A stretch of DNA of 64,000 nucleotides from Adenophora triphylla var. japonica (lineage: Eukaryota > Streptophyta > Magnoliopsida > Asterales > Campanulaceae): assembly GCA_022495995.1 (NCBI GenBank), contig JAFEMH010002452.1:124001-188000 (forward strand), given 5' to 3'. The translations under genes were made by a program, and so were the position numbers. Shown piece by piece: positions 24,161 through 35,005 of this stretch. The notes below the pieces were generated by a model that saw only the letters and a list, made by a program, of their open reading frames with translations, ran no database searches and was not told where the DNA came from. The first letter of the stretch is position 1; each line of letters starts with the position of its first letter.

Positions 24161-24610
24161 GGAAGAGCACGAGTCAACTCACCTTCCCCATACACCGTCC
24201 CCCTCGGTAAATTAAAGTGCTAAAGAGTAATACCCAGCTGGATACATTCCCGCTAATGATCCGGGTAAAAAACAAGTCGCACTTCTTTTGTCTTTGTTTT
24301 TCTCAAATTCACCTAAAGTGTCGAACTACGGTGACACAGGCCCCTTAGTCCAATTGTAAAGGGGAACGTAGGCGGCCCATCTTTGGTTCGGTCTAAAAAA
24401 ACAAAAAATACAATAAGCATCAATTGCTTGTGTTTCGAAAAACTCTTTTCATTTAACCTACAAATTCATAACGGTTAAAACATTCTTTGATGAGTTCAAG
24501 CACGGTCAACTCTTGACTCGCTACACGCTAGCAAAACTACAATAAAACATTAATCAATTAATGTGTACGCATGATGACAATGGGTGGATACTGCGGACGG
24601 CAAGGTCAAC
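24161..24610 (+). other. post-integrase spacer of element P
   Basis: Noncoding spacer between integrase and the end of the antisense DUF7745 gene. Contains the conserved block GAACTACGG...GGGGAACGTAGGC at 24325-24387. The rest is colinear with C 50195-50642. Confidence 0.6.
24325..24387 (+). promoter_or_regulatory. conserved post-integrase hairpin block (P copy)
   Basis: CGAACTACGG, a 30-base spacer with GGCCCC, then GGGGAACGTAGGCGGCC. ACTACG/CGTAG and GGCCCC/GGGG can pair. Also in A and C at the same place. Confidence 0.55.
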
Positions 24611-26108
24611 CTAGTTTCCCGTACTAGGTCCTTCATCCTTCTTCCCCTTCCCTTTTCCCGTGAGTGTTCTTCACCTTCGCGGGAAATATTCCGGTAGGCC
24701 TTCTACTGGCTCGGGGACCCTTCCCGACGCCTCCGTCAAGCTGTGGGCATCAACACGATCCTTTCTCTGGCTCTGTCTCGAGCCGCCTCGCTTCGAGCCA
24801 TCATCATAGTGCTTTGATTGGCCTCCCGATCGGCACTTGCCACATAATCGGCCATGGCATCGCCGATACGATTCCCGGGGTTAGCCCTCGCTTACGTCCT
24901 CCTCAAGGTCGAGGCATCCCGGGTGATCGGCACCCAACGGCTCACTCCGTCTCCACAAGATAGCCATCTGTGTCTCCCATACACTCTTCGTACCGGTTCG
25001 AATCTTTGCGTCGACAGAACGGTGCCCTCTCTCGGTGAAAGAGAACCACTGGCGAGGAAAGGACGTGTATTGCCACCAGGGTGATCGGCAATAGCGTCGA
25101 AGGATCTTCCATCCGCAAAGATCCCACCTCAAAGGTAGCGGCATAACTCGAGATCGATCGGTGGCATCTGCTCCGGCCCGTCTTGCCGCTTGAGAACCAA
25201 TGATGGAATATAGAAAGACGTGCGAGACGGCCCGGCACTCGACAATCAATAGACCCTCTGGCGGTCCTGCAAGTCTGTAACTTCCAATGGGGAACCCACC
25301 ATCGCAAGTGATGCGTGCAAAGTCGGCCATCCGAGCTCCGGCTCGGCTGATTGCCTCCTATCACCGGAAGGGACGTCGCGAGAAAGACCCAGCGTCACGG
25401 GACATTGGCACCTCGGGCATCATCTGCGGCCTCTCCCTCGGCCACATGGTCGGCATAGCGGGACTCCCTCCCAGCGTGTATCGGGTGCCGGTCGCCATCC
25501 GGCCTATGCCCGAGGAACGTCTCGCCCAAGACCAATGGCACGATGTCTCCTCCACTCGGCCTTTGCCTCACCGAGGTCCGGTACTGCTTGTGATGGCACA
25601 CACCCGAGACGTGAATGTGAACGAGTAGCAATCGCGCCTGAAGCAAACGCGTCCCACGAAAGACGCTCCCCTCGGCTCAGGCAAATCTCTCGGGCGGTCC
25701 CGAAATGTCAACGTAATCGGTATCACATGTACCGGCATCCCGCATGCTTCTCCGGTAGAGATACCCAACAAAGACACTAGCTTCTCAACGGTGGCCATGC
25801 CACCGGCTATACGGAAGAACTAGGCATTCCGTCTCGGGTCCTCCCGAGAATGGCCGGAAATCTTCAAACGTAGGAGTGACTTCGTTGTACGAAAAGGCTG
25901 TACACGTTCCTCCTTACGTCCCGAGGCAGAGACGCGGCTCTCAAGATCCCAATGCGGCATGAGCTCCTTGAAAGCCCAGAAGCAGATTTAATCCAGTAAC
26001 GACCTTCGAAAAACCTTTTGTTACGCCTCGTGTGGTTCCGTACCCACGGCGAAAGTTGTCCAAATATCGCTCTTGCATCAGAGACGATAACTTGGGAAAG
26101 GGAGCCAT
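24611..26108 (-). pseudogene. antisense DUF7745-like gene of element P, frameshifted
   Basis: Colinear with the plus-strand gene of C at 48775-50194, here on the strand opposite to gag-pol. The start ATG (26108) is followed by GCTCCCTTTCC, as in C. Recognisable pieces are ATVEKLVSLLGISTGEA (25798-25750), DIVPLVLGETFLG (25545-25507), ARITCDGGFPIGSYR (25315-25270) and the basic C-terminus ending at CTA 24611-24613. DUF7745-like domains are common in plant transposon-associated genes; function unknown. Many 1-nt indels. Confidence 0.7.
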
Positions 26109-26689
26109 GTCGGAAGGTGAAGAAAACCTTAAGAAAGGGAAAAGAATTCAGCGAGAATGAGCAAAAACAATGCGCGAGTTCTTACAAATTGCAAAGCGAG
26201 CGCAATTTAAAGAATGCGGAAATTCAATTCTAGTCCGTGGGACTCCTCTGCGATTGACTTGGTCAACTCTGCGGCCAGTGCCTTAAAGTTGGAAACATTT
26301 CCAAACCATGCCTGTTCACTCTTATGAAATCTGCGTGCACGCTTACGATTTCATTCAAGCAATGTCAATATCCCTTCCGCCAGGGCTCGTGCAACGGTGC
26401 AAATAATTAAAAATTAGTGCATACATGCTTAATTTTTGACCCGTTCAATTTTTAATGCATTTCTCCTTTTTATTTATTTTTGATTAACCTATTTGCTTAT
26501 TTGCCGAAAATAACGAAGGTGATCACAGAATAAATATGCAGATACGAGTTCCGCCCCACGGGCGCCTTTTTGCAAATACGGTTCAAATCAAAAAAATTTG
26601 TTCTGACAAATACATGCATTTTGTCTAAACAAAATAGTAAAGAAAGAAAGCGATAAAAGGGGACTACTCGAGTCTGCTCGTCATCCGTA
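26109..26689. other. spacer between the two antisense genes of element P
   Basis: No gene. Holds a damaged AGTCC palindrome (26232-26244, AGTCCGTGGGACT) 124 bases upstream of the DUF7745 start, and near 26553 a CGCCCCACGGGCGCC inverted repeat that also follows the PMD gene in D (CGCCCCATCGGCGCC). Confidence 0.6.
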
Positions 26690-29351
26690 CACTCGACGTC
26701 TTGCTCACTTGCCGCCGGATCTGTCGCCGAGGAACTTCGCCGAACTCCTCCCGGTAGGGAATAGGCAAAGGGCCTCCTCGGAGTACGCGAACTCGAGGAC
26801 TCCCCCTCTCGCGCCCGAGTGCGCGAAGAAGGAGCTCCAAATCCGGCCGTTCCGCCCGCGAAGCGGCCAAACCCCTGTGTGAAGTCCTCCCCACCAGTGT
26901 GGGAGCGGGCGAACCCCTCGGCCTAGACGGCCCCCGTCGCGGACGTCCACGCTCCTCAGGAGGCTGCACCGCATGAACTCCACGAGCCTCCTGGCGTAGG
27001 CGGACCACCCGTCCACCGGCCTCATGGCCTCATTGTACGTACGGCCGGATACTGCGAACCGGGAAAATCATCGAAGCGAACGAAAGTACGGATGCATCAT
27101 GTGCGAGAATGCTACTATCAAATGCGAGAAAATCAAAAGGTGCTCACCGAAGCATTGGGGTCCGCCACGTATCGTGGTCTCGGCTCCGCCGGAGCGGGAT
27201 CACAAGTCGCTGCGCGAACCGTCCGGCCCCTCGTACGCTAGCCTAGCTCGCGGGACGGGGAAAATTTCGAGGACCTCCGGGGACCTCGCCACTCTCACTA
27301 TCTTTGCACTGCGGGCTCCTCGGCCTCATCCTCAAGAAAACATCATAGGCGGCCCCGCTATGATGTACTCGATGAAATACACACCACTGAAGGTACCCCT
27401 CCGGCTCATCAATCGGCATCTCCGGGGATCTTTGCATGTACAAAGGAGGATCCACCGGCACCGATGGAAGAGACCCTGCCTATGCTTTGACGGGTCACCC
27501 TCTCCCCCAAATACATGGCGTCACGGTGAAGTCCCACCGGGAGCTTCCGCCGCCGTGTAGTCTCGGCGGCAATCTGCACCGCGACATGATCAAACTGCTC
27601 CACCGGGTCATTGGATCCTCTCGGAGAACTCCGGGTTCGGCGCCAGAGATATCTCCTCGTATGACACTCGAGTGCCAACTCTCGAAGAGACCGCCCTCTT
27701 CGCCTTCTTACGCCAAACCGGCATGGCGGGGAACGAGGGGACGGTACGGCTCCTTTATGTCCCAAGCACAACGAGATTTGAATACCTCGTAGCACCGGAC
27801 ACACGAGAGAATGGAAAGTTATGTCGGCTACTGAAAGCAGGATACATACGAGTACATAAAAGAGGCAAGGAAGAGAGAAAAGCACGTAAACTTACATCCA
27901 AGACGGGCGTGAAGCGGCTAAATGAGTGCTCCTCTCCCCGCGAGAACTGTCCGAGAAAGTGGTAGAGCTCGGCCGATCCGGCCTCCCCACGCAAACCCCT
28001 CACGGCATCCAAGTCTACCGGCGGCCGAGCGGAGGGAAGTGACAAGACGTGTCGGAAGTCGGGAACAAAGTCGGCGACAGCGCAAATCAAAGGAACCCTC
28101 GAGCCGGACGCTCCGCGGTCATCCTCAAGGACCCGGCCCGGATAATCGGCGACCCACTTCCCTCAAGTGATTCTCCATCGGCTGTCACCGAATACCTAAG
28201 CCCCTGGCATCGGTAATATCAAAACCCAGCCAGGACAAGCTGCTCAGGGGTGTAACCATCAACCCACACCCGGCGTGTTGCCGTAAGTCGGCAACCCGGT
28301 GATAGCGACAAAATCCGTGGGAGTCACCGTCGCCTCCCCCATCTGAAATGGAAAGTGTGGGTCGTATCCCACCAGTACTCGCTCAGCGCGACATACATGG
28401 ACCTGCCCCTCGGCGTATCAGCTATCGCAGCTACCGCACTGATAAACCCAGCCAACCCGGAGTCAATCACCAGCTGTCGTGGACTCCTCTCTCCCTCTCG
28501 AGCCACGTCTGGGAAAATGCCCCACAATGCCTGCACCGCCTCAAAGGCACCCCGACTCTTCTGGTTATGAGTATTAACCGTCCCTGTCCCCTGCAGACAA
28601 ACAAGACAGAAGCAACGTCAACAAAATGCAACAATGCATGTCAAAAGGATGCAATGCAGATACGGTTCTCATTCATTTCCTACGTATATTCAAAATCTTT
28701 CGAAAACTCCGTCGAATCCGGAACTTTCAAAATCATTTCAAAAACTCCGTCGAATCCGGAACTTTCAAAATCATTTCGAAAACTCCGTCGAATCCGGAAC
28801 TTTCAAAATCTTTCGAAAACTCCGTCGAATCCGGAATTTTCAAAATCTTTCGAAAACTCCGTCGAATCCGGAACTTTCAAAATCTTTCGAAAACTCCGTC
28901 GAATCCGGAACTTTCAAATTCTTTCGAATTTTTCGAAAATTTCGCTCCGTCCCGAATTAAAGCTACTTTAATTTTGGAAAATGCATTTAGACATGGAATT
29001 TTGCAACCAAAATTTTTATGTCATTTACCCATGATGTCAATTGAACTACATCCTAGTCAATTTCGACAAATGTTCATAGCATAGTCAAAAGTCCCAATTC
29101 GGGCACCAAAATCCCTAAGTAAATTCCTAACAAATTTCTAACATTTAAAGAATGCACATTCTTGAAATTAATGGAATTTGTAGGGAACTTACGTGTCTTT
29201 CGATCCCTCCCTTGGAGTTGTGGCTGTCCCTCGCCGGATAAAACTCCGCCGGATTCAATGGAAGAGTGGTGGTTCGAATGGTCCAAACCAATCGAGTTCT
29301 TTCGTCGTCGGTCCTTCCGTGGCGAGCCATTGGTCCTCCTTCACTCTCCAT
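26690..29351 (-). pseudogene. antisense spliced gene with plant mobile domain (PMD), element P
   Basis: Four exons inferred by comparison with C and D. Exon 1 about 29330-29193 (MARHGRTDDERTRL), donor GTAAGT. Intron 1 ends TCTGCAG at 28591; exon 2 28590-27896 with GAFEAVQALWG and YVALSEYWWDTTHTFHFRWG; donor GTAAGTTT. Exon 3 about 27800-27154, with LYLGERVTRQ; donor CTTCG-GTGAGCAC near 27153; exon 4 about 27048-26690. PMD (aminotransferase-like plant mobile domain) genes occur in MULEs, Ty3 elements and as domesticated MAIN genes. Antisense open frames between pol and the 3' LTR are known in Tat elements. Damaged by indels. Confidence 0.72.
28685..28930. repeat. 36-bp minisatellite inside intron 1 of the PMD gene, element P
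   Basis: About seven copies of AACTCCGTCGAATCCGGAAC plus TTTCAAAATCTTTCG. The same family, expanded to about 16 copies, fills the same intron in C (45560-46170, opposite strand). Confidence 0.85.
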
Positions 29352-29964
29352 AGCGAATTTCCCTCACAAATTCGAGCAAACCTTGCAATTTGGGTTGGAT
29401 TTCTCTCTCTTTTCTCTCCTCTCTCGCCGGCAATAATGGAAGAAAATGGCCATTTTCTTCCCCAGCCTCGGCATTTAAAAAGATTCTGGAAAATCAGTAA
29501 AAGTCCGACCGGACTCTTACTGAACCAGAATAATTTTTGCCCCTTTTGCCCCTCAGCTTTTGGCAATTCCAATTTTACCACTTTTGGCCCCCGAAAGTGT
29601 AAAATTTCCCCCAGTTAGACATTTCTAACGCCCTATCCCCCGAGGATAAATCAAAGTTAGTTCTCACTAACGCTCGTCTCCTGACGTTAAATTGATCCGA
29701 GTTGACGTTTGACATTGACGTTCAACCATGTCTCCGGACATTTCAGTTACTATTCCGTCTCTCGACGTTAAAATTTAATAATGGTCCTCACCATTAAATT
29801 CTCAATCGCGACCTTTCACGGTCCGATTCCAATCCTCAATCGCTTCCTTTCACGGTCCGATTCCAAGCCTCAATCGCGACCTTTCACGGTCCGATCTCAA
29901 ACATTCAATCCCGACCTTCGCGGTCCGACCTCCACTCTCTTATCGAGACCTTCGCTAGTCATCA

Positions 29965-30190
29965 TCTCCGGCAAGAATAAGCCCGAACCCCAAGGCACGA
30001 ACGCCTTGCAAACGGAGTCATCTCTCCGGCAAGAATAAGCCCGAACCCCAAGGCACGAATGCCTTGCAAATGCCATCTCACCGGCAACAACAATAAGCCT
30101 GAACCCCAAGGCACGAACGCCTTGCAAACAGTCATCTCACCGGCAACAACAATAAGCCCGAATCCCAAGGCACGAATGCCTTGCAACAAT
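29965..30190. repeat. about 60-bp tandem array, 3' region of P
   Basis: Four copies with AAGCCCGAACCCCAAGGCAC and GAATGCCTTGCAAA; C has a single related stretch near 43860-43895. Confidence 0.8.
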
Positions 30191-30329
30191 CCCTCTTCGG
30201 CCATCCGTAAGCTCGAACGCTCATCGGACCTGCCAGGTCAAATAAGCCCAATCGCGACCTCGGCACGAACGCCGGCAACGCAATCCCGGCGCCACACGCC
30301 TCGAAGGTTTCGAAGTCTCGTTGTTCCGC

Positions 30330-30600
30330 CCGATAGTCTCCATTCAGTTCCGATACCTCGCGAATGGTCTCCTCTCGGTGTTCCGACGCCTCCCAATAGT
30401 CTCCATTCGGGTTCCGATACTCGCGAATGGTCTCCTCTCGTGTTCGAGACGCCTCCCAATAGTCTCCATTCAGGTTCCGATACCTCGCGAATGGTCTCCT
30501 CTCAGGTTCAGACGCCTCCCAATAGTCTCCATTCAGGTTCCGATACCTCGCGAATGGTCTCCTCTCAGGTTTAGACGCCTCCTAATAGTCTCGCTCAGGT
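30330..30600. repeat. 63-bp tandem array, 3' region of P
   Basis: Four to five copies with GCCTCCCAATAGTCTCCATT and CTCGCGAATGGTCTCCTCTC. Not the same unit as the array at the same place in C. Confidence 0.85.
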
Positions 30601-30784
30601 CAAGGTCCCCATGCGCGGCCCTTGCCCCTTTTCGAACTACGATCGGCTTGATTCCCGCTCGGGATACGTAGGAATCCTTTTCACTAAGGGTCCAGCCAGC
30701 TGACCGCCCAGGTCTCTTTCAAAGTAAGGCATCCCGATTTGGATCCTTATCTTTTTCGACGACCCTCTCTCCTTCGGAGGAGAC

Positions 30785-30798
30785 GTTGAGGGGCTAAT
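30785..30798 (+). other. polypurine tract of element P
   Basis: GTTGAGGGGCTAAT directly before the 3' LTR; C and D have GCTGAGGGGCTAAC and GCCGAGGGGCTTC in the same place. Primer for plus-strand DNA. Confidence 0.7.
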
Positions 30799-31195
30799 CG
30801 TAAGTACCCAAATCCGGATCGTCCAAATCCGTCGGAAAGTTAACCGAAATCCGTTAACCGGCCCGCCTGTGTTAACGGAACTCGTTAAACTCCCCGTCAG
30901 CCGTGCCAACGAGACGTCCCGGATCGCCCGTGCATCCCGACGTTGAACCGTACTTAACACGTGACATCTCACGTAAAAGTATGGCTTTCCCTGAAAAACG
31001 CATTTTCCGGCACTTTCCTGGGGCGTTTCGAACATTTCCGGTCGTTATTTTAAAAATGGACAAAGCGGGACCGGGAACAATCTTCCACCTCGGTCGGTGA
31101 CTCGAGAGGGCATGTGGCGGCCATGCCACCTCCCTCTAGTCACCCTTCAATCAATTTCAAAGGAAAAAGACCAAAATGCCCTGGTTTGCAAGCCA

Positions 31196-31300
31196 AGTCC
31201 GGCCGGACTCATCGGTACATTTTTCGAAATTGCCAGCAAGTCCTTCAAATTCTCAAAATACCACAAAACCCCCTGGATTCAGGCCAAGTCCGTCCGGACT
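31196..31300 (+). promoter_or_regulatory. pair of AGTCC palindromes upstream of LTR TATA, element P
   Basis: AGTCCGGCCGGACT and AGTCCGTCCGGACT, 91 bases apart; the second ends 17 bases before CTATAAATA. Confidence 0.6.
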
Positions 31301-31317
31301 CCTACTGCAAATTTCAC

Positions 31318-31326
31318 CTATAAATA
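31318..31326 (+). promoter_or_regulatory. TATA box of 3' LTR of P
   Basis: CTATAAATA. Confidence 0.7.
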
Positions 31327-31789
31327 GAAATGGCTGTCAAAGCCAAATAGAGAGGATTTTTACACCAAAAATCACCACCCCCCACGGTCCAAACTGGTTT
31401 TCACCCCTCCCGAGCTCCCGTTCTGTCTCGATTCGCGTGAAACCTTCGTATTTCAATCAAATACGCACCCTACAACTTCGAAACAACCTTTCAAATCACT
31501 TTCCATGTCCCGTACACACCTCCCGAGCCAAAGGAGTCGACCCTAGCCATAGGTATAACTCCCTCTCTCTAAATCTCCCGTTCCGTCTCGGTTTACGCGC
31601 CAGTCGCTATAATTGTTTCGAACGTCGTTATCAAAATGTAGACGCCTCCGTCTAATGGGGTCCGATACGTTTTAGCCCCTCGATCCTCTTCTCTTTCCGT
31701 AAGAGAAGTAATCACGGGTTAAAACGGTGTTCCGACCCCGTTCCATTTACTTTTATGTCATTTACCATTCCGGATCGATTGATCCGTTG

Positions 31790-31955
31790 ATCGTCATTTA
31801 CAATTCCGAGCCGTTTGGCCTCGTTGATCGTCATTTACAATTCCGAGCCGTTTGGCCTCGTTGATCGTCATTTACAATTCCGAGCCATTTGGCCTCGTTG
31901 ATCGTCATTTACAATTCCGAGCCGTTTGGCCTCGTCGATCGTCATTTACGAATCC
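31790..31955. repeat. 37-bp tandem array in 3' LTR of P
   Basis: About four copies, same unit as at 11055-11225, copy number slightly different. Confidence 0.85.
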
Positions 31956-32591
31956 GGATCGTTTGATTCCGTTGACACCGCTTTAAATACTGTCATTTAC
32001 AAGTCCGATCCGTTTGGATTGTGATAGTATTTACTTTTCAAAGTCCGAGTCGCAACCCGATTCGTTGATCGCATATCATTTAATACGCATTTTTCACGTA
32101 AAAATCGTTAACAATGTAATGCCCGGTTCAAAACCGGAGTTCGTCCGTCGAACTCTCTTTCAAAAACGCGCGAAATGACGTTCGGCCTCCGAACGCTCAT
32201 CTTCAAACTCCAAGCCGCCATTTGACACTTAAAATCATTTAATACGCATTTTTCCCGTAAAAATCGTTAACAATGACTCGTACGGTTCAAAATCGACGTT
32301 TGCCAACGCTCATTTCAACTCAAAGTCAACGTTTGCCATGCAAATGCTCATTTCAACTCAAAGTCGACGTTTGCCACGCAGACGCTCATTTCAAACTCAA
32401 AGTCGACGTTTGCCACGCAGACGCTCATTTCAAACTCAAAGTCGACGTTTGTCATTCAAACGCTCGTCTTTTCAAAAGTCACCTAATCAAACGTTTGTCA
32501 TTCAAACCAAGATTAAGCTTGTCATTCAAGCCCCCATTTCAAAAGACACACACACACACACACACACGCGATTTCGAGAAAGGTAGAAAGA

Positions 32592-32659
32592 CTCGTCATG
32601 CGAGGCGTTTCGGGCGATCTCGTCATACTCTACCCGAAACGTAACCTGACCTCCGAACC
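32592..32659 (+). promoter_or_regulatory. two-hairpin RNA element in 3' LTR of P
   Basis: Hairpin I CTCG-TCATG-CGAG, hairpin II TTTCGGG with CCCGAAA, then GTAACCTGACCTCCGAACC (32641-32659). Confidence 0.65.
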
Positions 32660-32941
32660 TAACAATCTCTGGTATAAAAAAGCTTTTTACTCGTTTTTGC
32701 TGCCAATAAAAATGATCCCCTTTTTCAAAAAGCCTTTTCCTAAGTTTTTGCTACCAATAAAAACGACACCTTTTCACAAAAGCCGTTTCTCAACGTTTGG
32801 GCTCAAAATACAAAAACCGCGTGGCGACTCCTCATTTTGTTCCTTCCCATGAAGCGAGGTCTCAGACACCAACCCCTCCGCGAAAGACAACCGCCTTTTC
32901 CGCGCCCCCCGCCCGCGCGCGAAAAAGATCGGGTAATTTCA

Positions 32942-32946
32942 CACGC
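32942..32946. repeat. target-site duplication CACGC, right copy
   Basis: Matches 10057-10061. Removing P and one copy restores a B leader that lines up with the leaders of A and C (…GGATTCCACCGACCG). Confidence 0.9.
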
Positions 32947-34330
32947 GGATTCCACCGACCGAGAGAGAAGAATGCTCCTAATGGGTCTAGCGGGTCATAG
33001 GAACTTTTAGCGCACGAGCGATGCGGATTATGGTCAAGGCAATGCCGGGAAAGTCTCGTCTTTCAGCCTTAACGGAATTTCGAAAGAGTTTGCTTGCGCG
33101 ATTGACGTTTTGACTTTTTGGCATTGTCCAAGAAGATAATAGGCATGGGTCGGGCGGTAAAAGCCGGATGACTCAGTGTCACATTGAACTTCGTTGCATA
33201 CGTTGCGTAAGTCAAAGTCAAAGTCAATGTCGGGTCAAGATCTTGCCAATTTTTCCTTGTCAGAATTTCGGCAGAGCTCCGCTTGCGCGAAAGATCTTTG
33301 GATTTTTGGCACGGACTCGGGCTCGACTCTTACGCATCATGTGCGGGTCAAAGTGAAATTCAAACACCGGAGTCAAGATCTTGCCAATTTTTCCTTGTCG
33401 AAATTTCGCCAGAGCTCCGCTTGTGCGAAAGATCTTAACTTCCGTCATGGGCTAAGGTTTGACCTTTACGGGGGTATGTAACTGGGCTATATGACACGGA
33501 CTAGACCAAAAACCAACCAAAAGTCACGGTTTTGAAATGTGTGACACGGACTGTGCATTGATTGACACTAGCTGCCATGGGGAGTTTGGGATGATTCCGT
33601 GCACGCCCGGGAGCATCGTATCTTGCCGTGGCCTGGCCCCGAACAACCACCCCGGGTTAAAGGGACGTGCATGCAAAGTGTACAGGATATATAAAGTGCG
33701 CGTAGTGTGCGGCCTCCTAAAAATATTCCTTTTTGAGTTAAAACAGAAATTTTCAGAAATGTGTTTTAAAGGAATGATTTTTCGGGACGGGGGGAAATGC
33801 AGCAAATAAGCACATAAATTTTCTGGGAGCCCCGGTCAGTCTTGGAACTGAATAGCCCCAAGCTGCCAAGGCTGCCAGATTAACCTCAAAAGTTTCCTTG
33901 TGGAATTGCTAATGAAGCCGCCCGGCTAGGATCTAGGGAGGATTAAGCCGTACGGCTGCATCAAGCAACTTTCCGTTCCAATTTCTTTGATCTGCAGGTT
34001 GTTTTCCTGACCTTTTTGGCACCTTTTCAGCTCCCAGCAAGATTCCTGTTCATTTTCAGAATGTGCACAATTCCAAGAACCAAAGATGCATGCAATGCAA
34101 TGCAAGGAAAATAAGGCAAGCATGAGAAGCGGATCCGTGGCGGAAGGCTAACCCACTCGGAAAAAGCTTTCCTTTTTTTTTTCGAAAAGAGATACCGGTA
34201 CGTGGGATTGTTAGATCATCGTTTATCCCAAGCCTCGGGTGAGGAAGAAATACAGGAAGCTTAATGGTTTACACCTATATACCGGGTATCATTTTATTTT
34301 TAAAAATGAAAGCTTTCTCCTTTGATTTAT
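32947..34330 (-). other. leader of element B, PBS-proximal part
   Basis: Continuation of the leader cut at 10061. It shares TTCCACCGACCG and the GCGAAAGATCTT-type words with the other leaders. Two segments with TTGCCAATTTTTCCTTGTC (33240 and 33380) form a diverged direct repeat. Two palindromes (GCCGCCCGGC near 33915 and GCCGTACGGC near 33946) are of the type seen before D's promoters. No gene seen. Confidence 0.65.
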
Positions 34331-34348
34331 TCCCCAGCAGAGTCGCCA
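34331..34348 (-). other. primer-binding site of element B
   Basis: Minus strand TGGCGACTCTGCTGGGGA, three bases from the LTR end. Same tRNA-Arg type as A and C with one change. Confidence 0.88.
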
Positions 34349-34351
34349 AAC

Positions 34352-34793
34352 TGTGAATGTGGTGCCCAAGATCGCGGCTTTCCTATTATTTTTTTATTTG
34401 AAAACCGCTTTCTCGTGTAAGGGGGATCACCGCCTCACATCAGTTTGGAAACGTCCGGTTTAAATTGAAAAACGGAGTCGCCATGCCATTTTGATTTCCT
34501 CAAAACTTTGAAAAAAAAGATTTGGGTCCGGAGGTTAAGTTACCCCTTGGGAAGAACGGATCGTCGTTCACCTAAGGAGCCTTGCCGAAGCAAGTCTTCC
34601 AAGATCCACTTTTCTTGCTTGCCTTAGTGTTTTCGTGTGTGGGATGTGTGTTTTGAAAAGGAGGGAATGTACCAAGTGGTCTTCCGGACGTATAAACCAT
34701 GAGTTGGTTATCGCTCGGGATTCCTTGGATTTTTGATGTGTTCGGGACTCTGGTCCCGTTCTCATCTTGGACTTATGATCATCATGATGAGAC
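34352..34793 (-). repeat. truncated 5' LTR of element B
   Basis: About 440 bp colinear (in reverse) with the last 437 bp of D's LTR (40398-40834), including the LTR end GGGCACCACATTCACA, the two-hairpin element (34524-34594) and the PBS-like GAGTCGCCA (34475-34483). Homology stops abruptly at about 34793, so the U3 half is missing. B and D belong to one family. Confidence 0.7.
34524..34594 (-). promoter_or_regulatory. two-hairpin RNA element in LTR of B
   Basis: Sense RNA: CTTGC-TTCG-GCAAG (UUCG tetraloop; 34581-34594), hairpin II CTCCTTAGG with CCCAAGGGG (one mismatch), then GTAACTTAACCTCCGGACCC (34524-34543). Confidence 0.6.
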
Positions 34794-34965
34794 CTTTTCC
34801 CCTTTTGCAATCTAACGGTTTCTCCATTGCAAGGCAATTAAAGTTGATGTCTTTTGGTCAGAAATATGCTCTGGGATCAATTGGGACAAGTCTAGGGTGA
34901 AAATGAAATGAAAGGGCCAAGCCTTGGTTTTATTTTGAAAAAAACCAGTTCAGACAGAACTGTTA

Positions 34966-35005
34966 GCCGCACGGCTTCATTTTCCCCAGGCCCTGGCCGG
35001 ACGGC
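34966..35005 (+). promoter_or_regulatory. pair of GCCG palindromes in the inter-gene spacer of D
   Basis: GCCGCACGGC (34966-34975) and GCCGGACGGC (34996-35005), each followed by CTTCATT/CTCATTT; CTGCAG follows at about 35019. This is where the promoter of the (lost) DUF7745 gene would be. Confidence 0.5.

Larger units (their letters stand above)
29352..30785. other. 3' noncoding region of element P with minisatellites
   Basis: Noncoding stretch between the start of the antisense PMD gene and the 3' LTR. Contains palindrome AGTCCGACCGGACT (29502-29515), 172 bases before the PMD start; repeats of TTTCACGGTCCGATTC (29790-29950, about 35-bp unit); a roughly 60-bp array with CCCCAAGGCACGAA (29965-30190); a 63-bp array with AATAGTCTCCATTCAGG (30330-30600); and the block GAACTACGATCGGCTTGATT...GGGATACGTAGGAATCC (30636-30676). 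Confidence 0.75.
10062..32941 (+). mobile_element. complete Tat/Ogre-type LTR retrotransposon P
   Basis: 22,880 bp, TG-type start at 10062 and TTTCA end at 32941, flanked on both sides by CACGC (10057-10061 and 32942-32946). It has two LTRs of about 2.15 kb, PBS, leader, gag, two retropepsin regions, RT, two RNases H, integrase, and two antisense genes, in the same order as C. It is inserted into the leader of B. Reading frames are broken by many 1-nt indels. The two LTRs also differ by short indels. It is more GC- and CpG-rich than its neighbours. Confidence 0.93.
30799..32941 (+). repeat. 3' LTR of element P
   Basis: Starts CGTAAGTACCC (C for T at the first base) and ends GGGTAATTTCA. Pairs with 10062-12212. 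Has the undamaged palindromes AGTCCGGCCGGACT (31196-31209) and AGTCCGTCCGGACT (31287-31300), the TATA box (31318-31326), both arrays, the two-hairpin element (32592-32659) and the exact PBS-like TGGCGACTC (32822-32830). Confidence 0.93.

Noticed and set aside
28626..29084. Plus-strand frames with the same repeated peptides in P
   Set aside because: Again the 36-bp intron minisatellite.
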